From Bacteroidales bacterium (GTDB lineage: Bacteria; Bacteroidota; Bacteroidia; Bacteroidales; WCHB1-69): a stretch of DNA of 64,000 nt. The stretch is taken from contig JAFYNM010000015.1 of the NCBI GenBank assembly GCA_017549765.1, positions 1 through 64,000 on the forward strand, given 5' to 3'. Made by a program: the position numbers and the translations under genes. Positions within the stretch are counted from its first letter, which is position 1. Each line of letters begins with the position of its first letter. Below, piece by piece: positions 29,506 to 36,895 of this stretch. Under the pieces are notes generated by a model. The model ran no database searches, was not told the DNA's origin, and saw nothing but the letters and a program-made list of their open reading frames with translations.

Positions 29506-30033
29506 CTACTGTGCTAAGAAATCTTCCAAGGCTTTGACCATCTCCTGTTCCGAAGGAGCCCCGACCATCTTCATGGGCTGGGTATCCTTCCCGAAGAAGA
29601 TGAAGGTCGGCACACTCTGGATGCCGAACAGGGCGCATATCTCCTGAGCCTTGTCCACATCCACCTGATAAAAGATCACTTTTCCTTTATACTGTTCCGA
29701 CAGTTTGTGGAAAGTCGGCTTGAAGTTCATGCAGGGACGGCACCAGTTGGCATAGAAATCGACCACACATGGGGTTTGTCCTTTATAGCGGTAGCCCTGC
29801 GTGTCGTTCATTTCCAAAATCCTCTCTTTGAACTCTCTGGCCGTCAAAGAGATGACCTTGCCAGACAGATCCTCTTCCAGCATGGATTCACCTTCATCAT
29901 CAGAAGTGGCGTATACATTGTTAGTGGCAGCGGCGGCAACCGGATCCGAAGGCTCCGTCGCTGGGGTGTTCTTCTGTTGGCAGGCTCCCATCATGACCGG
30001 GAACATCAAGGCCACAAAGAGTAGTTTCTTCAT
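29506..30033 (-). CDS. Thioredoxin-fold lipoprotein
   Basis: The 175-residue protein has a lipobox (MFPVMMGAC, cysteine near residue 18). A Pro/Ala/Thr-rich linker is followed by a thioredoxin domain with active site WCRPC near residue 94 and cis-proline SVPT. The position predicts a membrane-anchored periplasmic reductase or thiol-disulfide exchanger. It overlaps murD by four bases (ATGA). The Arg-Pro dipeptide between the cysteines differs from the Gly-Pro of cytosolic thioredoxin. Confidence 0.92.
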   Translation of the reverse strand: MKKLLFVALMFPVMMGACQQKNTPATEPSDPVAAAATNNVYATSDDEGESMLEEDLSGKVISLTAREFKERILEMNDTQGYRYKGQTPCVVDFYANWCRPCMNFKPTFHKLSEQYKGKVIFYQVDVDKAQEICALFGIQSVPTFIFFGKDTQPMKMVGAPSEQEMVKALEDFLAQ

Positions 30034-31430
30034 AGGTTATGGTCTTTAGCGTATTCTACTATATATTGTTTGAACAGGTCGCCCCGTTCCTCGAAATTCT
30101 TGAATTGGTTATAGCTGGCGGCGGCAGGCGACAGCAGCACCACCTTGTTGGGGGCGGTGTGTTCAAAGGCGAAGGCCACGATCTTGCGGTAGTCTTCCTC
30201 CAGGATATAATGTTCTGGCAAGGGCAGCGCGGTGGCCTGCCACTCGGAGAGGATGCGCTCGCCCGCGGGACCGGTAAAGGCGATGTTGCGAACGGGATTC
30301 TCACCCAAATAGTCTATCAGCCCTGTATAGTCAATACCCCGGTCAAAGCCGCCCAGGATGAGCGTATCGACCTTGCGCAGAGCCTTGACGGCGGCGATGG
30401 CAGCCTCGGGAATCGTGGAGATGCTGTCGTTGTAAAAGATGATGTCCTGATATTTGCCCACCATCTCCAAGCGGTGCGGAAGACCGCGGAACGAGGAGAG
30501 GCCTTGCAGGATTTCCTCGTGGGAGAGACCGAAATGACGCGCCACAGCCACAGCAGCCATGATGTTGAAATAGTTATGACGCCCCGGCAGATGGGTGTGC
30601 TCCTTCAGGTCGTACTCATCCAACAGGGTGCTGCCATTGTAAAAACGGACCACATGGTCGTCGCACAAGGCATGGATACCCGCATGGTGCTGCGTGCCGA
30701 AGATGACACGGTCTCGGTTCAGGTCGTAAGATTGTATCAGATTCGGAATCAGATAATCGTCACCATTATAGACAAAGAACTGGCGTTCCTCCTGGAAGCG
30801 GGCGATGTTGATTTTGGCAATCTGATAGTTGTTGAAGGAGTTGAAATGGTCGAGATGTTCCTGATAGATGTTGAGGAGGACGGCATAGTCAGGGGAGCGA
30901 TGGATGAACTCGAGTTGGTGTGCCGACAGTTCCGCCACCACCACCGTCTGGGGGGTCATCTTTTCCACCACGTCAAAGAGCGGCACTCCGATATTGCCGG
31001 CCAGGACCGTCTCGCGACCCGCCTCGTGGAAAAGATGGTAGATGAGCGAAGAGGTGGTGCTCTTGCCCTTGGTGCCGGTCACTCCCACCACCTGGGCATG
31101 GAAAGCCTGCAGGAAAAGGTCTGTCTGGGATGAGATCTTTTCGGATTCCACCAGATAGTCGAGCTTGTTGAAACTGATGCCCGGGGATTTTAGGATAAGG
31201 TCGTAATCGTTCAGGTTCCGGTCGTAAGCTTCGCCGGTGATGAGCGTCACATTCGGGTCATCTTGGAAATCTTTCTCCTGAAGCAACTTGTCGCTTTTGT
31301 CGGCAACGGTGACAGGCATCGTGGGGAAATGACGACGCAGGAAATGATAGGAAGAGCTGCCCTCGCGGCCATAGCCGAGGATGATCACCTTTCTCCCTTC
31401 CAGTTTCTTCAAGATATAATCAGGATGCAT
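30030..31430 (-). CDS. murD: UDP-N-acetylmuramoylalanine-D-glutamate ligase
   Basis: MurD adds D-glutamate to UDP-MurNAc-L-Ala in peptidoglycan synthesis. The 466-residue protein has an N-terminal Rossmann loop (ILGYGREGSSS), the Mur ligase ATP loop GVTGTKGKSTTS near residue 117, and NIYQEHLDHFNSFNNY. The C-terminal ligase domain contains FRGLPHRLE and LGGFDRGIDY. It stands apart from a dcw cluster and leads a three-gene unit with a thioredoxin lipoprotein and a TPR protein. Confidence 0.95.
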   Translation of the reverse strand: MHPDYILKKLEGRKVIILGYGREGSSSYHFLRRHFPTMPVTVADKSDKLLQEKDFQDDPNVTLITGEAYDRNLNDYDLILKSPGISFNKLDYLVESEKISSQTDLFLQAFHAQVVGVTGTKGKSTTSSLIYHLFHEAGRETVLAGNIGVPLFDVVEKMTPQTVVVAELSAHQLEFIHRSPDYAVLLNIYQEHLDHFNSFNNYQIAKINIARFQEERQFFVYNGDDYLIPNLIQSYDLNRDRVIFGTQHHAGIHALCDDHVVRFYNGSTLLDEYDLKEHTHLPGRHNYFNIMAAVAVARHFGLSHEEILQGLSSFRGLPHRLEMVGKYQDIIFYNDSISTIPEAAIAAVKALRKVDTLILGGFDRGIDYTGLIDYLGENPVRNIAFTGPAGERILSEWQATALPLPEHYILEEDYRKIVAFAFEHTAPNKVVLLSPAAASYNQFKNFEERGDLFKQYIVEYAKDHNL

Positions 31431-31452
31431 ACAATATATTTATATGGCGCGG

Positions 31453-31460
31453 CAAAAATA
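31453..31460 (-). promoter_or_regulatory. -7 box for the murD unit
   Basis: TATTTTTG on the minus strand, 22 bases before the murD ATG. Confidence 0.7.
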
Positions 31461-31493
31461 GCAAAAATTACGGAGACCGGCAATAACAAAAAA

Positions 31494-31513
31494 GGAGTGC
31501 ATTGCTGCACTCC
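31494..31513 (-). terminator. Terminator of the three-tRNA unit
   Basis: An eight-pair stem GGAGTGCA/TGCACTCC with a four-base loop is followed on the minus strand by TTTTTT (31488-31493). It lies 52 bases past tRNA-Gly. Confidence 0.85.
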
Positions 31514-31564
31514 AAAAACAAACACAATTATGATTTAATGAAATGAATGATATGAAAAAATGGG

Positions 31565-31637
31565 AGCGGAAAACGGGGCTCGAACCCGCCACCTACAGCT
31601 TGGAAGGCTGTCGCTCTGCCAAATGAGCTACTTCCGC
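31565..31637 (-). tRNA. tRNA-Gly (anticodon TCC)
   Basis: A full cloverleaf of 73 bases: acceptor GCGGAAG/TTTCCGC, D loop TTTGGCAGA, anticodon loop CTTCCAA giving TCC, T loop TTCGAGC. CCA is not encoded. Confidence 0.95.
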
Positions 31638-31649
31638 ATAAAAAACAAG

Positions 31650-31731
31650 TGGGAGAGGAAGGATTCGAACCTCCGAAGGCTTAGCCAGCAGATTTACAGT
31701 CTGTCCCATTTGACCGCTCTGGAACTCTCCC
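31650..31731 (-). tRNA. tRNA-Tyr (anticodon GTA)
   Basis: An 82-base class II tRNA with acceptor GGGAGAG/CTCTCCC, anticodon loop CTGTAAA giving GTA, a long variable arm and T loop TTCGAAT. CCA is not encoded. Confidence 0.95.
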
Positions 31732-31760
31732 AACAATATTTTTTTTATGCCTATGCTGTG

Positions 31761-31833
31761 AGCCGATAGAGGGACTTGAACCCACGACCGGCTGATTACA
31801 AATCAGCTGCTCTACCAACTGAGCTATATCGGC
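31761..31833 (-). tRNA. tRNA-Thr (anticodon TGT)
   Basis: A full 73-base cloverleaf: acceptor GCCGATA/TATCGGC, anticodon loop TTTGTAA giving TGT, T loop TTCAAGT. CCA is not encoded. First gene of the Thr-Tyr-Gly unit. Confidence 0.95.
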
Positions 31834-31869
31834 ATATTTTAGTCAAAGAACTCGTGTTGTTTGCGGCTG

Positions 31870-31877
31870 CAAAAATA
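31870..31877 (-). promoter_or_regulatory. -7 box for the tRNA unit
   Basis: TATTTTTG on the minus strand, 36 bases before tRNA-Thr. Confidence 0.7.
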
Positions 31878-32080
31878 GACTTTTTTCAATATCCCGCGCC
31901 ACTTATGGGGATATTTTTTTGAATATTTTTTCATCATTCTTATAATCAAGTAGATATGTTGAATTTTTCTCGATTAAGAAACGCTCATACTGACATTTTT
32001 TCCCTTTCCCGCCACTTATTATGGCAGAAAAAAAAGGAGAATAAAGCAGGCAACAGGTGATTTTCATCCAAACACATAGT

Positions 32081-32096
32081 TTGGCACGACCTTTGC
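32081..32096 (+). promoter_or_regulatory. Sigma-54 (-24/-12) promoter
   Basis: TTGGCACGACCTTTGC matches the sigma-54 consensus YTGGCACGrNNNTTGC at every fixed base. Exactly ten bases separate the GG and GC. Transcription would start near 32108 and run toward acpP, 224 bases away. The activator gene at 19048 in this window is a candidate regulator. Confidence 0.72.
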
Positions 32097-32299
32097 GTTG
32101 TTGCGGGATGTGTTCTCCAAACAGGCACAAAAAAACGGTATGTACGAACCTTGGGAAGAGAGAGGCAGACAGCGAAAAAAGCAGGCAGGCTATTCTGTAT
32201 AACATTCTAGTTTTCAAATCAATAAAAGAAATTTCGGCTAATTGCACCCTTTTTCAGGCTCCTACAAACACAAAAAAACGAGCATATTAAAAATAATTG

Positions 32300-32307
32300 T
32301 ATTTTTG
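32300..32307 (+). promoter_or_regulatory. -7 box for acpP-fabF-rnc
   Basis: TATTTTTG, 24 bases before the acpP ATG. It gives a primary-sigma promoter in addition to the upstream sigma-54 site. Confidence 0.72.
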
Positions 32308-32331
32308 CCGCCAAATTTAAAAACTATTATT

Positions 32332-32574
32332 ATGTCAGAAATTTTAGAAAAAGTACAATCCATCATTGCCGACAAACTGAGTGTAAACCCAGCTGAGGTA
32401 ACGCCGGAAAAAAGTTTCTCCGATGATTTAGGTGCGGATTCTTTGGACACCGCAGAATTGGTATTGGATTTTGAGAATGCTTTCGGCATCAAGATGCCGC
32501 AAGAGGAAATGGAAAACATCATCACGGTTGGTGATGCCATCAATGCCATTGAAAAATTAGTTGCTGAGAAATAA
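32332..32574 (+). CDS. acpP: Acyl carrier protein
   Basis: The 80-residue acidic ACP carries growing acyl chains in fatty-acid synthesis. The phosphopantetheine attachment serine is Ser37 in GADSLDTAELV. The ATG at 32332 gives the normal MSEILEKVQ start; an earlier in-frame ATG lies ahead of the promoter. fabF follows 15 bases later. Confidence 0.98.
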   Translation: MSEILEKVQSIIADKLSVNPAEVTPEKSFSDDLGADSLDTAELVLDFENAFGIKMPQEEMENIITVGDAINAIEKLVAEK

Positions 32575-32589
32575 TACCACTGTTTCTTT

Positions 32590-33843
32590 ATGGAACTTCA
32601 ACGAGTAGTTATTACCGGCATGGGGGCGATAACCCCCATCGGAAATAACGTTGATGAGTATTGGGCTGCATTACTAAAGGGTACTTTAGGCGTGGGGCCC
32701 ATTACTCATTTTGATCCGGAGAAGTTCGCAACCCGTTTTGCGTGCGAAGTCAAGAACTTGAATGTGACGGACTTCATCCCGCACAAGACTTTGTTGCGTA
32801 TGGATCCTTGTGCCCAGTTCGCGATGGTCAGCACCATGGAGGCCATTGCCGACTCGGGGCTTGACTTGGAGAAGGTCAACAAGGAGCGCATCGGAGTCAT
32901 CTTTGGATCCGGCATCGGGGGGTTCACCTCGATGATGGACAGTGCGATTGCCTTTGTGGACAGCGACCGCACCCCGCGTTTCAGTCCCTACCTGCTCATC
33001 AAGGTCTTGGGGGACGTGATCTCGGGCCACATCTCCCTGAAATATGGTTTCAGAGGTCCCAACTACATCACCTCGGCGGCGTGCGCCTCGGCGGCGAATG
33101 CCATCGGGGACGCGATGCATCTCATCCAGTTGGGCAAGGCGGACATCATCGTCACGGGCGGCACAGAGGCGAGCATCAACGAGACGGCCATCGGCGGTTT
33201 CAACGCGATGCACGCCCTCTCGACGCGCAACGACGACTATCTGCATGCCTCCCGGCCCTTCGACCGCGACCGTGACGGCTTTGTCATGGGCGAAGGCGCC
33301 GCGACGCTCATCCTGGAGCGACTGGACCACGCCCTGGCCCGCGGCGCCAAGATCTACGGCGAACTGGGCGGCGTCGGCATGACAGCCGACACCTTCCACA
33401 TCACCGCCCCCGCGCCCGACGGCATCAGCGCCAGCACCTCCATGCGCCTCGCCATGCAAGACGCCAACATCAAACCCGAAGAGGTGGACTATATCAACAT
33501 GCACGGCACCTCGACCCCACAAGGCGACCTCTCCGAATGCGTCGCCATCCAGCACACCTTCGGCGAACACGCCAGCAAGCTGCTGCTCAACTCCACCAAG
33601 TCCATGACCGGCCACCTGCTCGGCGCAGGCCCCGCCATCGAGACCGTGGCCATCCTTAAGTCCATCCAGCACAACATCGTACACCCGACCGTGAACTTGA
33701 TGCATCTCGACGAGCGCATCTCCCCGGAATGGAACTTCTGCGCCAACGGTCCTGTGCAGCGCCCCATCAACGTCGTGCTGTCCAACTCCTTCGGATTCGG
33801 AGGCCACAACGTCTCCCTCCTCTACAAACGCTATACAGCCTAG
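32590..33843 (+). CDS. fabF: 3-oxoacyl-ACP synthase II
   Basis: FabF condenses malonyl-ACP with acyl-ACP in fatty-acid elongation. The 417-residue protein has the catalytic cysteine Cys165 in TSAACASAANAIG. The two histidines lie in NMHGTSTPQGD and KSMTGHLLGA. The C-terminal NSFGFGGHN is standard. Codon use shifts from AT-rich at the 5 prime end to strongly GC-rich at the 3 prime half, with no break in the frame. It is between acpP and rnc, the usual phylum order. Confidence 0.98.
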   Translation: MELQRVVITGMGAITPIGNNVDEYWAALLKGTLGVGPITHFDPEKFATRFACEVKNLNVTDFIPHKTLLRMDPCAQFAMVSTMEAIADSGLDLEKVNKERIGVIFGSGIGGFTSMMDSAIAFVDSDRTPRFSPYLLIKVLGDVISGHISLKYGFRGPNYITSAACASAANAIGDAMHLIQLGKADIIVTGGTEASINETAIGGFNAMHALSTRNDDYLHASRPFDRDRDGFVMGEGAATLILERLDHALARGAKIYGELGGVGMTADTFHITAPAPDGISASTSMRLAMQDANIKPEEVDYINMHGTSTPQGDLSECVAIQHTFGEHASKLLLNSTKSMTGHLLGAGPAIETVAILKSIQHNIVHPTVNLMHLDERISPEWNFCANGPVQRPINVVLSNSFGFGGHNVSLLYKRYTA

Positions 33844-33848
33844 AGCTT

Positions 33849-34538
33849 ATGAATCACTCCGACAAAGAAATACGGTGCTATTTCAAGAACATCTTCGGGG
33901 TGCGCATTCACAATATCGAACCATACAAGATAGCCCTCACCCATCGCTCCTCAGCCAGCAACGACAAACAGTTCCGCAAGTTCAACAACGAGCGCCTGGA
34001 ATACCTTGGCGACACCGTGCTGAGCACCGTCATTGCCGACTATCTGTTCCACAAATACCCGCTGGCCAAGGAGGGGGAGCTCACCCAGCTCCGCTCCAAA
34101 CTCGTCAACCGCGCCCGCCTCAACAAGCTGGCCATCAAACTCGGACTTCATGAGATGATCCGCACCGGCGCCAACATCTCCGGAGGCAGCATCGACGGCA
34201 ACGCCCTGGAAGCCGTCATCGGCGCCATCTATCTTGACCACGGCTTCAAGAAGACCTACAAGATCCTCATCCAGCATATCTTCCTCACCCATCTCGATAT
34301 TGAAAGCATCAAAGAGGAGGAGAATGACTATAAGAGCCAAATGTTCATCTGGGCCCAGAAACACAAGAAAAAGATCCGTTTCCAGAACGATACGGCCAAC
34401 GACTCCCAGAAGCACAACTTCCACTCCCAGATCTTTATAGGCGAGGAAATGATAGCCGAAAGCGACGGCCTGTCCATCAAACAGGCAGAGCAGCTGGCCT
34501 CTGAAAAAGCCTGGCATCTCCTGAATCCTGAGGATTGA
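33849..34538 (+). CDS. rnc: Ribonuclease III
   Basis: RNase III cleaves double-stranded RNA in rRNA and mRNA processing. The 229-residue protein carries the signature ERLEYLGDTVLS near residues 48-59, with metal ligands Glu and Asp, and the second acid cluster in GNALEAVIGAIYLD. A double-stranded RNA-binding domain fills residues ~160-229 (LSIKQAEQLASEKAW). The start at 33849 follows the fabF stop by five bases. Confidence 0.96.
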   Translation: MNHSDKEIRCYFKNIFGVRIHNIEPYKIALTHRSSASNDKQFRKFNNERLEYLGDTVLSTVIADYLFHKYPLAKEGELTQLRSKLVNRARLNKLAIKLGLHEMIRTGANISGGSIDGNALEAVIGAIYLDHGFKKTYKILIQHIFLTHLDIESIKEEENDYKSQMFIWAQKHKKKIRFQNDTANDSQKHNFHSQIFIGEEMIAESDGLSIKQAEQLASEKAWHLLNPED

Positions 34539-34579
34539 TTTTTTTTTTCGACAATCATTGCATTTTCCATTTCTTTTTA

Positions 34580-34587
34580 TATTTTTG
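34580..34587 (+). promoter_or_regulatory. -7 box for the T9SS thioredoxin-fold gene
   Basis: TATTTTTG, 51 bases before the ATG at 34639. Confidence 0.7.
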
Positions 34588-34638
34588 CGCTTTCATAAAA
34601 AACGCAATTACATTATTCATTTATCAATTAAAACCATT

Positions 34639-36294
34639 ATGAAAAAATTATCTCTACTCTTTTGCATGTGTGCTTTCGCCACCCTGGCTTTTGCACAGCT
34701 GCCGAACTTAAGCTACGCTCCGGCCTTCACCGGCTATGAAATCAACAAGACTGACGGTACCATCAACACCACCACGCCCATCGTGCTTTACGACTGGACA
34801 GATGCCGGTTATCCTGTCTTCATCGATGTGTTCGCTACCTGGTGCGGTCCCTGCTGGTCATTCCACTCCGCCGGATATTTCGAGAACCTCTATTCCCAGT
34901 ATGGTCCTAACGGCTCCAACCAGCTTCGTGTTATTGGTATCGAGGGCAGCAATGGCAACTATGCATCCCTTAGCGGCACTGGCGCTGACGCAGGTGGCAA
35001 CTCCACCCAAGGCAACTGGCTGAACGGTGTGGAATATCCTATCATCCCGTTAAAAATGTCCCCCAACACCACCGCTTTCGACAATGACTATTCCATCGCT
35101 TATTTTCCTACCATTTATATGGTTTCGCCTAACCGTTTGGTTTTTGAAGTCGGCCAGAAGTCCACTGCAAATCTGTATGCAGCCATCAACAACCTTACCC
35201 CTGTTGGTTTCAACGACAACCTCGCAAACAACGCATTAGCCGTTGAAGTCAACGGTTTCCACCCCCCGTACTATTGTGGTGCAACCATAAACCCGACCTT
35301 CAGACTCCAAAACTTGGGCAACGATCCTTTGACCTCTGCCAGCATCATCCTCAACTTTGACGGCCAGACCTCCACATTCAACTGGACCGGCAACCTCAGC
35401 AAGTGGCAAATTGAGACCGTCACCCTGCCGCAGATTTCCACCAACGATGGTGGCCAGCACTCCTACTCCGTCACCGTTGACCAGGTGAACGGCGTTGCTG
35501 ATTCAGACCCTGTCTGGAACACCAAAAGCACCACCTTCAACGTGCAAGTCACTCCTGACGCATCACCCATCAATGAGGACTTCAACAGCGGCATCCCTTC
35601 AGACTGGTCCGTTGCCAACGACCTGTTGTTCGCCTATGGCCTCAGCACAACACATAGCGGCGCCGTCGTGTTTAACGCCTACAGTTTTGACAGTGGCACT
35701 ATCGACGAGCTCTATCTGCCCTACAAGAACCTCTCCAACTTCCAAACCCCTGTCCTGAAATTCGACGTGGCTTACAGACAATACAGCACCAACTACTCCG
35801 AGAGACTTAGAGTGCTCTACTCCACTGACTGTGGTCAGAACTGGACTCCTATCTACACCAAATCCGGCCAAACCTTGGCTACGGTAACCTCCACCACTAC
35901 AGCCAGCTATATGCCTACGGAGTCTCAATGGCGCACCGAACTGGTTGACCTGTCCAGCATCTCCAACAAGGAGGCTGTGATCTTGAAATTTGAATTCCGC
36001 AGCGGTTATGGCAACAATGTATGGATTGACAATGTATTTGTCGGCGACGGCACCGGCATTGTGGAGAACGAGTCTGAGTTCAAACTCTACCCGAACCCCG
36101 TCCAGAACATGCTGAACATCGAAACCGACGAGATGATCGAAAGCATCGAGATCTACAACCTGCAAGGCCAGCTGGTTCAAGTGGAGACGGGCAACGTCAA
36201 CACCATCAACGTCAGCAATCTTGCTAACGGCAACTACTTCGCCCGTATCATGACGGCCAACGGCACCTTCACCCAGAGATTCACAAAAGAGTAA
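34639..36294 (+). CDS. T9SS-secreted thioredoxin-fold protein
   Basis: The 551-residue protein has a signal peptide ending LAFAQ. A thioredoxin-like domain fills residues ~25-190 with active site WCGPC (Cys69, Cys72) in VFIDVFATWCGPCWSFHS. An Ig-like segment (~200-310) and a jelly-roll-like segment (~320-470, around LKFDVAYRQYSTNYSERLRVLYSTDCGQNW) follow. The C-terminal ~75 residues form a type A T9SS sorting domain (LYPNPVQNMLNIE ... LANGNYFARIMTANG). It should therefore act outside the outer membrane, which is unusual for a redox-active thioredoxin fold. It is transcribed alone and ends at a strong terminator. Confidence 0.92.
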   Translation: MKKLSLLFCMCAFATLAFAQLPNLSYAPAFTGYEINKTDGTINTTTPIVLYDWTDAGYPVFIDVFATWCGPCWSFHSAGYFENLYSQYGPNGSNQLRVIGIEGSNGNYASLSGTGADAGGNSTQGNWLNGVEYPIIPLKMSPNTTAFDNDYSIAYFPTIYMVSPNRLVFEVGQKSTANLYAAINNLTPVGFNDNLANNALAVEVNGFHPPYYCGATINPTFRLQNLGNDPLTSASIILNFDGQTSTFNWTGNLSKWQIETVTLPQISTNDGGQHSYSVTVDQVNGVADSDPVWNTKSTTFNVQVTPDASPINEDFNSGIPSDWSVANDLLFAYGLSTTHSGAVVFNAYSFDSGTIDELYLPYKNLSNFQTPVLKFDVAYRQYSTNYSERLRVLYSTDCGQNWTPIYTKSGQTLATVTSTTTASYMPTESQWRTELVDLSSISNKEAVILKFEFRSGYGNNVWIDNVFVGDGTGIVENESEFKLYPNPVQNMLNIETDEMIESIEIYNLQGQLVQVETGNVNTINVSNLANGNYFARIMTANGTFTQRFTKE

Positions 36295-36315
36295 TCATAA
36301 ATCCTTATATTCAAA

Positions 36316-36348
36316 AACGCCTCCGCAACCCGGGGGCGTTTTTTTTGT
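36316..36348 (+). terminator. Rho-independent terminator of the T9SS thioredoxin-fold gene
   Basis: A ten-pair stem AACGCCTCCG/CGGGGGCGTT (one G-U), five-base loop, then eight or more Ts. It lies 22 bases past the stop. Confidence 0.9.
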
Positions 36349-36366
36349 CTGGGGAAATAAAAAAAA

Positions 36367-36387
36367 ACAGATGGCAAAACCATCTGT
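36367..36387 (-). terminator. Rho-independent terminator of tRNA-Val
   Basis: On the minus strand an eight-pair stem ACAGATGG/CCATCTGT with a five-base loop is followed by a long T run. It lies just past the encoded CCA of tRNA-Val. Confidence 0.85.
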
Positions 36388-36389
36388 CC

Positions 36390-36467
36390 TGGTGGGATGT
36401 ATTGGATTCGAACCAATGACCTCTGCCGTGTGGAGGCAGCGCTCTAAACCGACTGGGCTAACATCCC
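36390..36467 (-). tRNA. tRNA-Val (anticodon CAC), unusual C33
   Basis: Acceptor GGGATGT/ACATCCC and the T arm (ATTGG, loop TTCGAAT, CCAAT) are perfect. The 3 prime CCA is encoded. The anticodon stem is CTGCC/GGCAG with loop TCCACAC, giving CAC. Position 33, nearly always T, is C here. The D stem GCCC/GAGC has one C-A mismatch. It has its own -7 box and terminator, so it is probably expressed. Confidence 0.85.
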
Positions 36468-36480
36468 TTCAAAGCGGCGG

Positions 36481-36488
36481 CAAAAGTA
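36481..36488 (-). promoter_or_regulatory. -7 box for tRNA-Val
   Basis: TACTTTTG on the minus strand, 13 bases before the tRNA; fits TAnnTTTG. Confidence 0.6.
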
Positions 36489-36622
36489 CAATTTTTATCC
36501 ATTCATTCGTCATCTTGAAAAGATTTTTTTATAAAATACTGATTATCAATGTAATATTTTAATTTTCGGCATAAAAAACAGATAATAATGGCGGCCGAGT
36601 CCCTTCGTAATCAAAAAAAGTG

Positions 36623-36630
36623 TATCTTTG
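36623..36630 (+). promoter_or_regulatory. -7 box for the M23/FG-GAP unit
   Basis: TATCTTTG, 22 bases before the ATG at 36653. Confidence 0.7.
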
Positions 36631-36652
36631 CAGCCTTACAAATCATCAAGCT

Positions 36653-36889
36653 ATGAAAAATAGAAAACGTTTCCATATAATCGGGATTGTCTGGTGCTTT
36701 CTCCTTGTCGGACTCATGGCACCCTCCTGTACTTCCTCGCATCAGACCACCAGAAAGGCGCCGCGCTACACGCGTCAGAAGACCAAAAGTCCCCGTTGGA
36801 ACGCTTCCACTTCCAGAACTACCACGTACTATATCAAGAAGCATAGCACTAAAAGAAGAAACAGTCCTAAACCTCAAAAACGTCATTAG
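36653..36889 (+). CDS. Small highly basic lipoprotein
   Basis: The 78-residue protein has a lipoprotein signal (GIVWCFLLVGLMAPSC, cysteine at about residue 27). About 50 residues rich in Arg, Lys, Ser and Thr follow, with no acidic residue in the mature part that I can see. It is six bases ahead of the M23 peptidase gene and shares its promoter. The charge suggests contact with peptidoglycan, LPS or another polyanion; that is inference. I do not recognise a family. Confidence 0.75.
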   Translation: MKNRKRFHIIGIVWCFLLVGLMAPSCTSSHQTTRKAPRYTRQKTKSPRWNASTSRTTTYYIKKHSTKRRNSPKPQKRH

Positions 36890-36895
36890 AAAATC

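Larger units (their letters stand above)
31878..32331 (+). other. Long gene-free region before acpP holding two promoters
   Basis: About 450 AT-rich bases without a credible long gene. It holds the sigma-54 promoter at 32081-32096 and the acpP -7 box at 32300. Between them a 20-codon frame (32140-32202, MYEPWEERGRQRKKQAGYSV) starts about 30 bases after the predicted sigma-54 start. It may be a small protein or chance. Confidence 0.6.

Noticed and set aside
31903-32247. A 114-codon minus-strand frame in the gap before acpP
   Set aside because: No promoter, odd composition and overlap with the sigma-54 promoter; no family features.
36390-36467. tRNA-Val as a dead tRNA gene
   Set aside because: Promoter, terminator, acceptor, T arm and encoded CCA are all intact, so I kept it as a probable functional tRNA and reported its odd position 33.
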